From NCBI GenBank assembly GCA_947492905.1, contig CANLOL010000001.1, positions 2,148,578 through 2,212,577 on the forward strand: a stretch of DNA of 64,000 nt, written 5' to 3'. Shown one piece after another: positions 35,567-45,697 of this stretch. The DNA is from an uncultured Sphingorhabdus sp. GTDB lineage: Bacteria > Pseudomonadota > Alphaproteobacteria > Sphingomonadales > Sphingomonadaceae. The translations under genes were made by a program, and so were the position numbers. Within the stretch, counting starts at the first letter, position 1. Each line of letters starts with the position of its first letter. Below the pieces are notes generated by a model, which worked only from the letters and a program-made list of their open reading frames with translations, was not told the DNA's origin and made no database searches.

Positions 35567-36747
35567 ACTATCCCTTCGATTGCTAAGGCCCTAGCCTTGC
35601 TATCAATCGCTAATAAATCATCCAAACCATGGGGTGTTTTTGGATGATAATCACTCAATATTTTTTCGCAAAGCTGCGCTATTTCTGTAAAGCCCAATCT
35701 TTCCTCTAAAAATGCACTCACTGCAACCTCATTAACTGCGTTTAATATCGCTGGACAAGCCCCGCCTTGTGCTATTGCGTCATGCGCCAAACGCAATGAC
35801 GGAAAACGATCATAATCAGGCGCTTCAAAATCCAATCGCGCAATATCCACCAAATTAAGCGGCGCGCAGTCTGTTACCATGCGTTTGGGCCATGCCAGAG
35901 CGCTGGCAATAGGGATGCACATATCTGGAGCACCAAGCTGAGCAATTGTTGATCGGTCTGTATATTCAACCATCGAATGAATGACCGATTGGGGGTGTAC
36001 CAATATTTCTATCTTGTCTAACCCAACAGGAAATAAGTGATAGGCTTCTATATATTCTAAACCCTTATTCATCATGGTTGCGCTGTCCACGCTAATTTTA
36101 GCGCCCATTGACCAATTGGGGTGCGCCACGGCTTGCGCAGGGGTAACATTTTGCATCTCTGCTGCGCTAAATTTGCGAAAAGGCCCACCGCTCGCGGTTA
36201 AAGTTAATCGCCTCACCTGATCTAAAGAAGCACCAGCCAAGCACTGAAACAATGCATTATGCTCACTATCGACGGGCAATAATGTAGCGCCAGATTTTTG
36301 CACAGCCGCCATCATAAGAGCCCCAGCAGAAACCAGAGATTCTTTATTGGCCAATGCAACTGTTTTCCCGCGCTCAATCGCTGTCAATATAGGCTCTAAC
36401 CCTGCGCAACCTACAATAGACGCCATCGTCCAATCGCTATCAATACGCGCTGCTTTTACCAAAGCATCTGCGCCGCCAGCTATGTTTATACCAGTTCCAG
36501 CTAGAGCAGCATCAAGCGCAGGCAAACATTGTGCATCCGCTATAACAGCCAAATCTGCTGAAAATTCTATCGCCAATTGCGCTAATTTTTCTGCATCACT
36601 ATTGGCGGTTAGCACCATGATATTATATTGTTCAGGCGCAAGACGGATTAAATCTAATGTGGAAGTACCAACAGACCCTGTTGCTCCAAAAATAGAGATT
36701 GATTTTATCGCCCCAGAAGCATCACCAATAATCTGCTCATCTTCCAT
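35563..36747 (-). CDS. dxr: 1-deoxy-D-xylulose 5-phosphate reductoisomerase
   Basis: The second step of the MEP isoprenoid pathway. It has 394 residues. SISIFGATGSVGTSTLDLI is the NADPH loop; VDSEHNALFQCL, TASGGPFR and ATMMNKGLEYIEA hold the metal and substrate residues. The gene is in the usual uppS-cdsA-dxr-rseP order and starts next to the cdsA stop. Confidence 0.95.
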   Translation of the reverse strand: MEDEQIIGDASGAIKSISIFGATGSVGTSTLDLIRLAPEQYNIMVLTANSDAEKLAQLAIEFSADLAVIADAQCLPALDAALAGTGINIAGGADALVKAARIDSDWTMASIVGCAGLEPILTAIERGKTVALANKESLVSAGALMMAAVQKSGATLLPVDSEHNALFQCLAGASLDQVRRLTLTASGGPFRKFSAAEMQNVTPAQAVAHPNWSMGAKISVDSATMMNKGLEYIEAYHLFPVGLDKIEILVHPQSVIHSMVEYTDRSTIAQLGAPDMCIPIASALAWPKRMVTDCAPLNLVDIARLDFEAPDYDRFPSLRLAHDAIAQGGACPAILNAVNEVAVSAFLEERLGFTEIAQLCEKILSDYHPKTPHGLDDLLAIDSKARALAIEGIV

Positions 36748-37445
36748 TAAAAATTAATCCAAAATAATGGAATATGGATAATACCCAAGACGAAGAAAAC
36801 GGCCAATATACCATCTGCTCGATCGAATAATCCACCATGTCCTGGCAAGATATTGCTGCTATCTTTCTTGCCCGCTTTACGCTTCATCCAGCTCTCGAAC
36901 AAATCCCCCATTTGCGCTAATATGGCCATCGCCATGCCTGATAAAAGAGCCTCGTACCATTCAGCGTTATTGATCATTACATTATAATAGCACCATAAAA
37001 TACCAGCTGCGATCATACCGCCCAAAAGCCCCTCCCAAGTTTTCCCAGGACTTATTTTGGGGGCTAATTTCCTTTTGCCAAATCTACGGCCAGCAAAATA
37101 GGCCCCTGCATCTGTGACAATAACCACAAGTAACATCATTAAAGTTGGAATATAGCTAACATCTTTGAGGCGAAAAAATACCAAGGTAAAAGCGGCATAC
37201 CCTATATACAATACACCAAGGGCTAGCCAAAAATATGTTACATTTTTTGAATAGCCAAAATTTTCTACTAATCCATACCATTCAAAAATTATGGCGGCCG
37301 CGATTAATATTACAAATATAGTAAAAAGCCAGCTTCCCACCCATAATGCAAAGCCAGCAACCAAAGCCATTATTGCGGCAGATATGAGCCTGATTTTTAA
37401 ATCAGATGATTTTTTCTCATTGCTAGAACTAGATCTATCGTTCAT
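36747..37445 (-). CDS. cdsA: Phosphatidate cytidylyltransferase
   Basis: Makes CDP-diacylglycerol for phospholipid synthesis. A 232-residue protein with about six helices; the family signature appears as ISPGKTWEGLLGG and GDLFESWMKRKAGKKDSSNILPGHGGLFDRADG. A short Ser/Lys-rich cytoplasmic N-terminus precedes the first helix. It starts 2 bases after uppS. Confidence 0.94.
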   Translation of the reverse strand: MNDRSSSSNEKKSSDLKIRLISAAIMALVAGFALWVGSWLFTIFVILIAAAIIFEWYGLVENFGYSKNVTYFWLALGVLYIGYAAFTLVFFRLKDVSYIPTLMMLLVVIVTDAGAYFAGRRFGKRKLAPKISPGKTWEGLLGGMIAAGILWCYYNVMINNAEWYEALLSGMAMAILAQMGDLFESWMKRKAGKKDSSNILPGHGGLFDRADGILAVFFVLGIIHIPLFWINF

Positions 37446-37447
37446 TT

Positions 37448-38167
37448 CTATCTCCCGCCAAAGCGGCGCTCTCTATTCGCAAAATCTTCTAGGGCTTGCT
37501 CCAGATGTTCCGGCCCAAAATCAGGCCATAATATATCTGTAAACCACATTTCAGCATAAGCGCATTGCCATAACATGAAATTAGACAATCTATGCTCTCC
37601 AGATGTCCTTATAAGTAGGTCAAGCGGCGGTAAATCGGCTGTATCAAGCATGCTAGCAAATAGCGTCTCATCAATCGCATCAGGCTGAATTGCGCCTGAT
37701 GATTGCATATCAGCAATTTTGCGTGTTACCCGCAACAACTCATCTTGCGATCCATAATTTAATGCAACTGCTAAAGTGGTATCTCCATGCGCTGTTTTTG
37801 CTATAGCATCGTCAATGAGAACAACAATATCAGGAGCCAATGCTTTATAATTACCTATGACTTTTAAGCGCACATTATTGGCGATAAATTCATCTAAATC
37901 GCTTTGAATATAATTGCGCAAAAGCATCATCAAATCATTGACTTCGCCCTCTGGTCGCTTCCAATTTTCCGATGAAAAAGCATAAATTGTAAGAGCTTCA
38001 AGACCCAATTCACCCGCAGCTCGCACGGTCCTACGTACTGCCTCTACGCCCTTTTTATGGCCCATAGCATGTGGCAGAAATCGTTTTTTTGCCCAACGTC
38101 CATTACCATCCATAATGATGGCAACATGACGCGCTCCATGCGAGTGTTTAGGATTAGCTTCGGACAT
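37448..38167 (-). CDS. uppS: Undecaprenyl diphosphate synthase
   Basis: A cis-prenyltransferase that makes the C55 carrier lipid for cell wall synthesis. 239 residues from the ATG at 38167 (a TTG frame extends 3 codons further). HVAIIMDGNGRWAKKR contains the catalytic Asp and phosphate-binding residues; YAFSSENWKRP and LIRTSGEHRLSNFMLWQ are canonical. It follows frr by 16 bases. Confidence 0.95.
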   Translation of the reverse strand: MSEANPKHSHGARHVAIIMDGNGRWAKKRFLPHAMGHKKGVEAVRRTVRAAGELGLEALTIYAFSSENWKRPEGEVNDLMMLLRNYIQSDLDEFIANNVRLKVIGNYKALAPDIVVLIDDAIAKTAHGDTTLAVALNYGSQDELLRVTRKIADMQSSGAIQPDAIDETLFASMLDTADLPPLDLLIRTSGEHRLSNFMLWQCAYAEMWFTDILWPDFGPEHLEQALEDFANRERRFGGR

Positions 38168-38183
38168 AATGGGCAATGACGCT

Positions 38184-38741
38184 TTATTGCGTCATAATCT
38201 CTTTCTCTTTAGAAGCAGATGCTTCATCGACTTGCGCGATATAATCATCGGTTAATTTTTGTACTTCAGCAGAAAAACGTTTCGCTTCATCTTCGCCAAT
38301 TTCTTTTTTATTTTCATCGGCTTTGATCGTATCCATGCCATCACGGCGCACATTGCGAATGGCGATACGTGCTTTTTCAGCATAGCTACTCGCAAGCTTC
38401 GCCAATTCTTTGCGGCGCTCTTCGGTTAAATCGGGGATGGGCAAACGAATTAGCTGTCCATCAGAGATTGGGTTAAGGCCAAGCCCTGCGCTGCCAATAG
38501 CTTTTTCAACAGGGGTCACATTTGATTTATCCCAAACTTGCACAGATAACATGCGTGGTTCAGGAGCAGATACAGTCGCCACTTGGCTAAGCGGCATATT
38601 GGCTCCATAGACTTCAACCATTACAGGATCGAGCAAAGTTACATTAGCACGCCCAGTGCGCAAACCACCTAAGTCACTTTTATAAGAGGTCACCGCACCT
38701 TGCATACGGCGTTCTAAATCGGCTTTATCATATTGCGGCAT
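38184..38741 (-). CDS. frr: Ribosome recycling factor
   Basis: A 185-residue two-domain factor that splits ribosomes after termination with [24 protein letters not shown] and the C-terminal [25 protein letters not shown] are family blocks. It lies 1 base after pyrH in the usual tsf-pyrH-frr order. Confidence 0.96.
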   Translation of the reverse strand: MPQYDKADLERRMQGAVTSYKSDLGGLRTGRANVTLLDPVMVEVYGANMPLSQVATVSAPEPRMLSVQVWDKSNVTPVEKAIGSAGLGLNPISDGQLIRLPIPDLTEERRKELAKLASSYAEKARIAIRNVRRDGMDTIKADENKKEIGEDEAKRFSAEVQKLTDDYIAQVDEASASKEKEIMTQ

Positions 38742-38742
38742 A

Positions 38743-39468
38743 TTAATTTCCCTCAGTTTCTACAATAGTGGACGTTCCCGTTCCCGCAAGCACAGATGCC
38801 AAATTACCTTGCTCACGAATGGAAAATACAACGATTGGAATATCATTATCACGGCACAGTGCAACAGCACTAGCATCCATAACGCGTAAATTATCAGCCA
38901 ATACTCTATCAAAGCTCAAACTGTCATAACGCACTGCATCAGGATTATTTTTTGGATCCGCATCATAAACACCATCTACACTAGTGCCTTTGAATAATGC
39001 ATCACATTTCATCTCTGCCGCGCGCAAAGCAGCGCCGCTATCAGTGGTGAAATAAGGACTGCCTACGCCAGCTGCAAAAATAACAACCCTACCCTTATCC
39101 AAATGACGCTCAGCACGGCGGCGAATGACGGGTTCGCACACAGTATCCATTTGAATAGCGGATTGCACGCGCGTTGTAACGCCCAGTTGCTCTAAGGCAT
39201 TTTGCATGGCCAAGGCATTCATCACAGTAGCAAGCATTCCCATATAATCAGCCTGCGCCCTATCCATGCCCTTAGCAGCGCCAGCCATTCCGCGGAAAAT
39301 ATTGCCGCCGCCAATCACTAAGCAAATCTCAAGACCAGTGTCTTTTGCTGCCTTAACCTCACCAGCCATTCGAGCAACTGTCTCAGGGTCAATTCCAAAT
39401 TGACCATCGCCCATCAACGCTTCACCCGAAAGTTTGAGCAAAATTCGCTTAAATTTGTTGGCGCTCAT
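38743..39468 (-). CDS. pyrH: Uridylate kinase
   Basis: Phosphorylates UMP to UDP. From ATG 39468 (AGGGG at 7 bases) the product has 241 residues and begins [30 protein letters not shown] and [22 protein letters not shown] are amino acid kinase motifs, and [15 protein letters not shown] is typical of bacterial UMP kinase. The longer frame to 39534 is not needed. Confidence 0.96.
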   Translation of the reverse strand: MSANKFKRILLKLSGEALMGDGQFGIDPETVARMAGEVKAAKDTGLEICLVIGGGNIFRGMAGAAKGMDRAQADYMGMLATVMNALAMQNALEQLGVTTRVQSAIQMDTVCEPVIRRRAERHLDKGRVVIFAAGVGSPYFTTDSGAALRAAEMKCDALFKGTSVDGVYDADPKNNPDAVRYDSLSFDRVLADNLRVMDASAVALCRDNDIPIVVFSIREQGNLASVLAGTGTSTIVETEGN

Positions 39469-39601
39469 AACTTTTCCCCTCATAAGATTCGTACTATATT
39501 CATAAGCCATATGACAGATATGACAATGGCGCAAAGCTATAAAAACTCCGCGCCAATTATCTTGTGTAAAGCGATCAATATAATCGCCTCAAATCTATTA
39601 A

Positions 39602-40525
39602 TTAACTGCCTGCAACCGCAGCAACTTCAGCAGCAAAATCTTCTTCTTCTTTCTCAATGCCCTCACCCAATTGGAAACGAACATAATCGACAAGTTTAAT
39701 TTCTTTACCAGCATCTTTTGCTGCATTAGCAACAACATCCGCGATAGGGGTTTTATTATCAATCACAAACAGTTGTGATAATAGGGCATTTTCTTTCGCA
39801 AATTTCTTCATTGCGCCCTGCACCATTTTCTCAACAATCTCAGCTGGCTTTCCTGATTCAGCAGCTTTCTCAGTTGCAATTGCTTTTTCACGCTCTAGCA
39901 TTTCTTGATCTAGGCCATCAGCATCTAATGCCAATGGGAAAGCCGCAGCAATATGCATTGCCAATTGCTTCCCTAGTGCTGATAAAGTTGCTTCATCAGC
40001 ATCGCTCTCTAAAGCAACAAGAACACCAATACCGCCAAGGCCAGTAGCCGCAGCATTGTGAACATAGGATACTACTGCGCCGCTGTTAACATTCAATGTT
40101 TTCACGCGGCGAAGCGATTGGTTTTCACCGATGGTCGCAATATTGTTGGTCAATGTATCAGCAACGCTTGTGCCGCCTTCATATTCCGCAGCAGCCACTG
40201 CATCAATGTCATTGGCGCCAAGCGTTAGGGCAATGTCAGCACATTTTCTTACAAATCCTTGGAAGATATCATTTTTAGCAACAAAGTCGGTTTCGCTGTT
40301 AATCTCAATGGCTGTACCTTTGGTGCCATCAACGGCCACGCCAACCAATCCTTCAGCAGCAGTACGGCTAGATTTTTTCTGAGCCGCAGCTAGGCCTTGT
40401 GCCCGCAAATTATCTACCGCTGCTTCTATATCGCCATCGGTTTCAGCAAGCGCTTTTTTACAATCCATCATTCCAGCGCCGGTTTTCTCACGCAGTTCTT
40501 TTACTGCTGCAGCTGTAATAGCCAT
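39602..40525 (-). CDS. tsf: Elongation factor Ts
   Basis: Nucleotide exchange factor for EF-Tu, 307 residues. The UBA-like N-terminus [23 protein letters not shown] is a signature, followed by [13 protein letters not shown]. The C-terminal region [13 protein letters not shown] is also conserved. 133 bases separate it from pyrH and 98 from rpsB. Confidence 0.96.
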   Translation of the reverse strand: MAITAAAVKELREKTGAGMMDCKKALAETDGDIEAAVDNLRAQGLAAAQKKSSRTAAEGLVGVAVDGTKGTAIEINSETDFVAKNDIFQGFVRKCADIALTLGANDIDAVAAAEYEGGTSVADTLTNNIATIGENQSLRRVKTLNVNSGAVVSYVHNAAATGLGGIGVLVALESDADEATLSALGKQLAMHIAAAFPLALDADGLDQEMLEREKAIATEKAAESGKPAEIVEKMVQGAMKKFAKENALLSQLFVIDNKTPIADVVANAAKDAGKEIKLVDYVRFQLGEGIEKEEEDFAAEVAAVAGS

Positions 40526-40561
40526 GGTAAAATTCCTTTATGTTAATGCTTTATCGAATTG

Positions 40562-40592
40562 GAGCGCAGGATAACCATTGGTCCCCGCGCTC
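40562..40592 (-). other. Hairpin between rpsB and tsf, possible attenuator
   Basis: GAGCGC and GCGCTC (40592-40587 and 40567-40562) form a stem, extended by weaker pairs, in the 98-base rpsB-tsf gap on the transcribed strand. There is no T run behind it. It may act as a partial terminator or an RNA processing site that adjusts S2 versus EF-Ts level. Confidence 0.35.
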
Positions 40593-40623
40593 TTAATAAT
40601 TTCAAAATAGCCTAAGTTATATA

Positions 40624-41424
40624 TTATGCTTTATCAGTTTCTGCCGCAGGAGCTTCTTCAGCTTTTGGTGCTTCAGCAACTGCTGCCTCAACAGGAGGCT
40701 CGCTCATTGCGCCCAAATCTTCGCCGCGTGCTTGCGCTGCGCCTTGATTGCCTTTGCTTGATGCTTCTGCAATTGCGTCACAATATAGACGAATAGCACG
40801 GCTAGCATCATCATTAGCAGGAACTGGGAATGCGATACCAGAAGGATCAACATTTGAATCCAAAATAGCAATGACAGGAATACCAAGAACATTGGCTTCT
40901 TTAATCGCTAATTCTTCTTTGTTCGCATCAATCACAAACATGACATCAGGAACGCCGCCCATATCGCGGATACCGCCCAATGAAAGCTCTAATTTATCGC
41001 GCTCACGAGTAAGCTGAAGAATTTCTTTCTTAGTAAGACCGGTTGTCTCACCAGACAATTTCTCTTCTAATTCTTTCATGCGCTTAATTGATTGTGAAAT
41101 TGTTTTCCAATTGGTGAGCATTCCGCCCAACCAACGGTGGTTCACAAAATGCTGTCCTGATGCACGCGCTGCTTCTGCTACGGCTTCTTGGGCTTGGCGC
41201 TTAGTGCCAACCATCAATACTTTGCCGCCGCCTGCAACTGTAGAGGCTACAAATTCGAGCGCACGCGCAAATAATGGAACAGTTTGTGATAAATCTAAAA
41301 TGTGGATTCCGTTACGAGCACCAAAAATATAGGGCTTCATACGGGGATTCCAACGATGTGTTTGGTGGCCGAAATGCGATCCGGCTTCTAGCAATTGCTG
41401 CATTGTAACGACAGGCGCCGCCAT
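40624..41424 (-). CDS. rpsB: 30S ribosomal protein S2
   Basis: From the ATG at 41424, with strong GGAAGGAG upstream, the product has 266 residues and begins [34 protein letters not shown]-like and [16 protein letters not shown] blocks identify S2. The tail (from about 230) is an Ala/Glu-rich extension ([18 protein letters not shown]), common in alphaproteobacterial S2. It heads the rpsB-tsf-pyrH-frr cluster. Confidence 0.96.
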   Translation of the reverse strand: MAAPVVTMQQLLEAGSHFGHQTHRWNPRMKPYIFGARNGIHILDLSQTVPLFARALEFVASTVAGGGKVLMVGTKRQAQEAVAEAARASGQHFVNHRWLGGMLTNWKTISQSIKRMKELEEKLSGETTGLTKKEILQLTRERDKLELSLGGIRDMGGVPDVMFVIDANKEELAIKEANVLGIPVIAILDSNVDPSGIAFPVPANDDASRAIRLYCDAIAEASSKGNQGAAQARGEDLGAMSEPPVEAAVAEAPKAEEAPAAETDKA

Positions 41425-41527
41425 AATAATTCTCCTTCCGGTTATACCTCTGGGATATGATGACCTGATATTTGGTTTCCCGTCCTTCTGGCACCGGTAT
41501 GTATATACCCCATGTGGAATGGGAATG

Positions 41528-41556
41528 CGGTTACAATTGGATAGTGAAAAGGTCAA
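41528..41556 (-). promoter_or_regulatory. Possible rpsB promoter
   Basis: On the reverse strand CTTGACC provides a good alphaproteobacterial -35 (TTGACC, 41556-41551); at 17 bases spacing the -10 reads TAACCG, which is poor. It lies about 105 bases upstream of the rpsB start. The rest of 41425-41768 (344 bases) shows no gene; the leader between promoter and start has short complementary segments that could fold. Confidence 0.35.
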
Positions 41557-41768
41557 GGCTTTTTGTGCAATAATAGTATGAATTAAGCACTTATATGATG
41601 TTACATATAGAATATGCAGTATAATCTTGTAAATATAGCAATAAAAACATTGGCTTAGGTGTATTTATTATTAAGAGAACATTTGGATGTTCAGATTCCG
41701 TTAAAAATAGCTTCCTTATTAAGAAGGTAGAAGAGGGTATTGAATGAATTGAGAATTAGGAGAATAAA

Positions 41769-42041
41769 ATGACTATTGTTGCTTCCTTAATATTCCTTTT
41801 TGCAATGACATTGTGCAGTCTTATCATAATTTCCACATTATCAACCTCTGCTCACAGGGTTTTAGATGTTATCCTAGATAGAGATCATAATTCACCCCCT
41901 CCAAAAATTCGCGTGGGTGAAATTAAGCATTCCCAAAATAGAATTGTGAAAAAATCAGCTCAAAATAATCTGGTAGCTATGCCCTTAATATTGTCAAAGA
42001 GGCAGGAAATATTGAGCGATAATTGGTCTGAAGCGGCATGA
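41769..42041 (+). CDS. Small membrane protein, paralogue of the one at 42373
   Basis: A 90-residue protein of unknown function with one N-terminal membrane helix (VASLIFLFAMTLCSLIIISTL), a short acidic/basic stretch, the motif PPKIRVGEIKHSQNR, and a tail with LVAMPLILSKRQEI. AGGAG lies 8 bases before the ATG. The arrangement helix, then PKIR[VI]GE-K, then hydrophobic VAMP/VIAFP segment is shared with the gene at 42373, so the two are tandem duplicates that have diverged. It stands downstream and divergent from rpsB. Confidence 0.65.
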   Translation: MTIVASLIFLFAMTLCSLIIISTLSTSAHRVLDVILDRDHNSPPPKIRVGEIKHSQNRIVKKSAQNNLVAMPLILSKRQEILSDNWSEAA

Positions 42042-42372
42042 TTTTAAGGCTGATTTCAATCTAATTTTCATAGTTATTCACAATTAATCACCAATTTATC
42101 CACAAACTTATCATTGATAATTTCGATGAAAGATAGTGATAAATTCGATATTAATTATCCAAAATAGTAATTTAAAAAATATTTAACAATGACTTATAAA
42201 AAATTCAATATATTAGTTGACATTGAATGCAATATAGAACAAAACATGAACATTAATAAACGGTAACTTTAAGGTTAACATTTTCGAATCAAGACTTATA
42301 TGCTCTTCACAACGAGAATATTAGCCCCCCAGCTAAGCTCATATTGAGACAGTTTAATATTTGGAGTCAGAC
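42042..42372. promoter_or_regulatory. AT-rich intergenic region with DnaA boxes, a CtrA-like site and GANTC sites
   Basis: This 331-base gap has no gene. It holds two exact DnaA boxes on the forward strand, TTATTCACA (42074-42082) and TTATCCACA (42096-42104), a near match TTATCCAAA (42155-42163), a CtrA-type site TTAA-N7-TTAAC (42172-42187), TTGACA (42217-42222), a half site GTTAAC (42274-42279) and GANTC methylation sites at 42286 and 42364. The combination suggests cell-cycle control of the small membrane protein downstream. It is short for a replication origin and origin-linked genes are absent. Confidence 0.5.
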
Positions 42373-42651
42373 ATGACATTTTTAATATCCATGCTTTTCA
42401 TAGCAGCAATTGCTTTTTCTATTATAACCATCAGCGGATCATTTGCCTCTTCTTGGTCTCGCATAGTGGAAGTAATCGAATTCGAAAACTCTCAAGGTAT
42501 AGCATCACCAAAAATTCGTATCGGTGAAGCGAAATATTATAGAGCTTCTCAAAACAAAACAGTCGTTCAGGACGATGTTGTAATTGCCTTCCCACGCCAA
42601 TTTAATTCTACAACCTCTGTTGAAAATATATTGCTACCAGAGGCTGCTTAA
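42373..42651 (+). CDS. Small membrane protein, second paralogue
   Basis: A 92-residue protein from ATG 42373 (GGAG at 7 bases). It has an N-terminal helix (FLISMLFIAAIAFSIITI), then ASPKIRIGEAKYYRASQNK and VVQDDVVIAFPRQF. It matches the layout and PKIR[VI]GE motif of the protein at 41769. The function is unknown; both end in EAA. It converges on rnhB with 20 bases between stops. Confidence 0.65.
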   Translation: MTFLISMLFIAAIAFSIITISGSFASSWSRIVEVIEFENSQGIASPKIRIGEAKYYRASQNKTVVQDDVVIAFPRQFNSTTSVENILLPEAA

Positions 42652-42671
42652 TTTCTCAAAAGCTGCTTGTT

Positions 42672-43235
42672 TCAAATATCTAATGCCATCTGAGATAAGG
42701 GTGCAAAACTTCTGCGGTGTAATGGCGTTGGCCCCAATTGTTTAATGGCTTCTCTATGTTGTTTTGAACCATATCCTTTATTGGATGCCCATCCATAACC
42801 AGGATATTGCGTATCCGCTTCAATCATCAACCTATCTCTATATTCTTTCGCAATGATAGAAGCTGCGGATATATTGGCATGAAGCGCATCACCGCCAATC
42901 ACAAATTCTGCACTATAATCCCATATCGGTAACCTGTTGCCATCGACCAAAATATGATCTGGTTTGCGTGATAAAGCTTCTACCGCGCGTTTCATAGATA
43001 GCATTGTCGCTTGCAATATATTGATAGTATCAATCTCGCCGGGTTCAGCCCAACCTATACCATAATCACATTTCTCTATGATTTGGCTCTCTAATTTGCT
43101 GCGTTGTTTAGCGGTTAATTTCTTACTATCATCTAATCCTATGATACCATGATTATCTGGCAATATAACAGCAGCAGCAACTACTGGCCCTGCTAATGGC
43201 CCCCTGCCCGCCTCGTCAACGCCAGCCAATATCAT
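42672..43235 (-). CDS. rnhB: Ribonuclease HII
   Basis: Removes RNA from RNA-DNA hybrids and single ribonucleotides from DNA. It has 187 residues. AGVDEAGRGPLAGPVVAAAVILP gives catalytic D7 and E8; ILVDGNRLPIW and ISAASIIAKEYRDRLM provide the other acidic residues. It overlaps thiD by 4 bases (ATGA). Confidence 0.95.
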   Translation of the reverse strand: MILAGVDEAGRGPLAGPVVAAAVILPDNHGIIGLDDSKKLTAKQRSKLESQIIEKCDYGIGWAEPGEIDTINILQATMLSMKRAVEALSRKPDHILVDGNRLPIWDYSAEFVIGGDALHANISAASIIAKEYRDRLMIEADTQYPGYGWASNKGYGSKQHREAIKQLGPTPLHRRSFAPLSQMALDI

Positions 43236-43975
43236 AGTTTGAACTCTTGCGGTATGCCCATTGGCCCATTACCATCGCCAATCTCTGGTGCGCTTAATAA
43301 ACTTGCTCTTACAAATTTCCGAGCATGAGCAATTGCATCATGCAACTCTATCCCCTGTCCCATAAAAGTCGCGATTGCAGCCGATAATGTACATCCTGTT
43401 CCATGGCTATGCACCGTATCAATGCGCTCATCTTGCCATTGCATTGGGTTTTTTGAGAGCAATTTATCAATCAATATAGCATCGTTGCCATGCCCACCTT
43501 TTAGCAAAATATCGCACGAAAAATCATTAATGGTTTCTTTCAATCTCTCAAATTCTGGAATATTGGGCGTCACCAAAGTCGAACAGCACATGATTTTACC
43601 AAAGGCTGCAATAGTTTCCTCATCGGCCAGCATATCTCCGCTAGTCGCAACCATCACTGGATCAAAAATTATGGGTATATCATCAAATTGCTCCAGAAAA
43701 TTCGCAACTGCATGGGCAATATCGGCACTACCCAACATACCGATTTTAATAGCATCAACACCAAAATCATCGCACACAGCGCGGGCCTGAGCGATTACAA
43801 GGTCAGCATCCATTATCACCGCTGCATGAACGCCAAGACTATTTTGCGCCGTAATCGACGTAATCGCCGTCATAGCATGACCACCAAGCGCGCTAATGAC
43901 CCGCACATCGGCCTGAATGCCAGCGCCGCCGCCACTATCTGATCCAGCTATCGTTAATATTCGCGATATCGTCAT
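43232..43975 (-). CDS. thiD: Hydroxymethylpyrimidine/phosphomethylpyrimidine kinase
   Basis: Phosphorylates the pyrimidine precursor of thiamine. The 247-residue ribokinase-fold protein starts with ILTIAGSDSGGGAGIQADVR, the substrate motif, and has VHSHGTGCTLSAAIAT, the anion hole with catalytic Asp region. It shares a TAATG junction with the DUF1272 gene upstream and overlaps rnhB downstream. Confidence 0.94.
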   Translation of the reverse strand: MTISRILTIAGSDSGGGAGIQADVRVISALGGHAMTAITSITAQNSLGVHAAVIMDADLVIAQARAVCDDFGVDAIKIGMLGSADIAHAVANFLEQFDDIPIIFDPVMVATSGDMLADEETIAAFGKIMCCSTLVTPNIPEFERLKETINDFSCDILLKGGHGNDAILIDKLLSKNPMQWQDERIDTVHSHGTGCTLSAAIATFMGQGIELHDAIAHARKFVRASLLSAPEIGDGNGPMGIPQEFKL

Positions 43976-44199
43976 TAGGCTTTATATCTGCGCACTTGGG
44001 ATGCTGGATAATCCATCAATGCAGAGCCTAAACGTGTAGGCCTTTTGCATAATTCTCCGCCGCAATTGGGGCAAATATAACCTGTGCGCGCGGCGCAATC
44101 ACTACAAAAACTGCATTCAAATGAGCATATCACGGCATCAAGACTATCCGGATGCAAATCCTTGCCACATGCTTCGCAATCCGGACGCATCTCTAGCAT
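43975..44199 (-). CDS. DUF1272 zinc-ribbon-like small protein
   Basis: A 74-residue protein starting MLEMRPDCEACGKDLHP, with SFECSFCSDCAA and YICPNCGGEL. Nine cysteines (8, 11, 25, 29, 32, 35, 43, 46, 51) suggest two zinc sites. The sequence matches DUF1272, whose function is unknown to me. It is 11 bases downstream of glmM and joined to thiD by TAATG. Confidence 0.85.
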   Translation of the reverse strand: MLEMRPDCEACGKDLHPDSLDAVICSFECSFCSDCAARTGYICPNCGGELCKRPTRLGSALMDYPASQVRRYKA

Positions 44200-44210
44200 A
44201 TTCTCAACCT

Positions 44211-45554
44211 TTATTGCGCGGCATTGGCAACCGCATCGCAAATATCATCAACCAATTTATGCACCAACGCTTCATCATCGCCTTCGGCCATCACGCGGAT
44301 AACAGGCTCTGTTCCCGATGGCCGAATAACCAATCGGCCGTTGCCCGCTAATTGCGACTCTGCATCAGCAATAACGGACTTCACATTGTCATCATCGAGC
44401 GGCGCTCCCCCCGAAAAACGAACATTTTTCAGTAATTGTGGGACTGGATCAAACATATGCAATACTTCGCTTGCTGGCTTTTGCATTTCTACCAAAGCGG
44501 CCAAAACCTGCATAGCGGCTATTGTGCCATCGCCTGTTGTCGCATGATCGAGCATGATCATATGCCCAGATTGCTCTCCGCCAACATTAATTTCTTCGTT
44601 ACGCATCATTTCCAAAACATGACGATCACCAACTTTAGCGCGGTGCAGTTTTAATCCTTGCGTTTCCAAATAACGCTCTAACCCTAAATTTGACATCACG
44701 GTCGCAACTATTCCATCGCCGGTAAGTTCGCCGCTATCCTTCATCCGTGTCGCAATAAGAGCCATTATTTGATCGCCATCGACAATCTGTCCTTTTTCAT
44801 CAACCACAATCAGCCTATCGGCATCACCGTCCAACGCTATACCAATATCGGCCCCTGATGCGACGACAGTTTCTTGCATTAATTCTAAATGTGTCGAACC
44901 ACATTTCAGATTAATATTTTTACCATTAGGCGAAACACCGATACTATTCACTTTAGCACCCAATTCCCATATCGCTGATGGAGCAACTTGATAGGCCGCA
45001 CCATTGGCACAATCGACCACAATATGCAGACCATCAAAGCGGATATGCTCTGGCAAACTTGCTTTTACTGCGTGAATATATCGGCCACGAGCATCTTCTA
45101 CGCGTCTTGCACGGCCAATTTCAGATGATTCAGCCAATTCAATTTCTGCTTCGATTAAGGCCTCAATCGCCAATTCATCTTCATCCGATAATTTAAAACC
45201 ATCGGGGCCGAATAATTTAATACCATTGTCTTCATAGGGGTTATGGCTAGCAGAAATCATAACACCTAAATCAGCTCGCATAGAGCGCGTTAACAGTGCA
45301 ACCGCAGGCGTAGGAATGGGACCAAATTGAATGACATCCATACCCACGCTGGTAAAACCAGCCACTAGAGCATTTTCAACCATATAACCCGATAGGCGCG
45401 TATCTTTGCCAATCACAACGCGGTGTTTATGCGATCCGCGTAAGAAATGCTTCCCCGCGGCTTGGCCAACTTTCATGGCAATTTCGGGCGTCATCGCCCC
45501 TGCGTTGGTACGGCCTCTAATCCCATCGGTTCCGAAAAAATTTCTTTTGCTCAC
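44211..45554 (-). CDS. glmM: Phosphoglucosamine mutase
   Basis: Converts glucosamine 6-phosphate to glucosamine 1-phosphate for cell wall precursors. 447 residues. [12 protein letters not shown] begins the protein; [13 protein letters not shown] holds the phosphorylated serine (S103), [13 protein letters not shown] the metal loop, [10 protein letters not shown] the sugar loop and [15 protein letters not shown] the phosphate-binding C-terminus. Confidence 0.95.
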   Translation of the reverse strand: MSKRNFFGTDGIRGRTNAGAMTPEIAMKVGQAAGKHFLRGSHKHRVVIGKDTRLSGYMVENALVAGFTSVGMDVIQFGPIPTPAVALLTRSMRADLGVMISASHNPYEDNGIKLFGPDGFKLSDEDELAIEALIEAEIELAESSEIGRARRVEDARGRYIHAVKASLPEHIRFDGLHIVVDCANGAAYQVAPSAIWELGAKVNSIGVSPNGKNINLKCGSTHLELMQETVVASGADIGIALDGDADRLIVVDEKGQIVDGDQIMALIATRMKDSGELTGDGIVATVMSNLGLERYLETQGLKLHRAKVGDRHVLEMMRNEEINVGGEQSGHMIMLDHATTGDGTIAAMQVLAALVEMQKPASEVLHMFDPVPQLLKNVRFSGGAPLDDDNVKSVIADAESQLAGNGRLVIRPSGTEPVIRVMAEGDDEALVHKLVDDICDAVANAAQ

Positions 45555-45697
45555 TCAAACCCCCATTTAATATCGCATACTCTATAATAGTCAGATTAAT
45601 CTTGCTATAAAAAGATATAGATATAAAAATCACTTATGATTGCTTCTAACCGCAATCTCCTATCATCATACTATAAAAAAACAATAAAGAGGCCATA

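Noticed and set aside
41425-41768. Autoregulatory S2-binding leader of rpsB
   Set aside because: Some complementary segments are visible in the leader, but I could not build a convincing conserved fold by eye.
42042-42372. Chromosomal replication origin
   Set aside because: Two good DnaA boxes and AT-rich DNA are present, but the gap is short, there are no clustered 13-mers that I can see, and typical origin neighbours (dnaA, hemE, parAB, maf, coaE) are absent.
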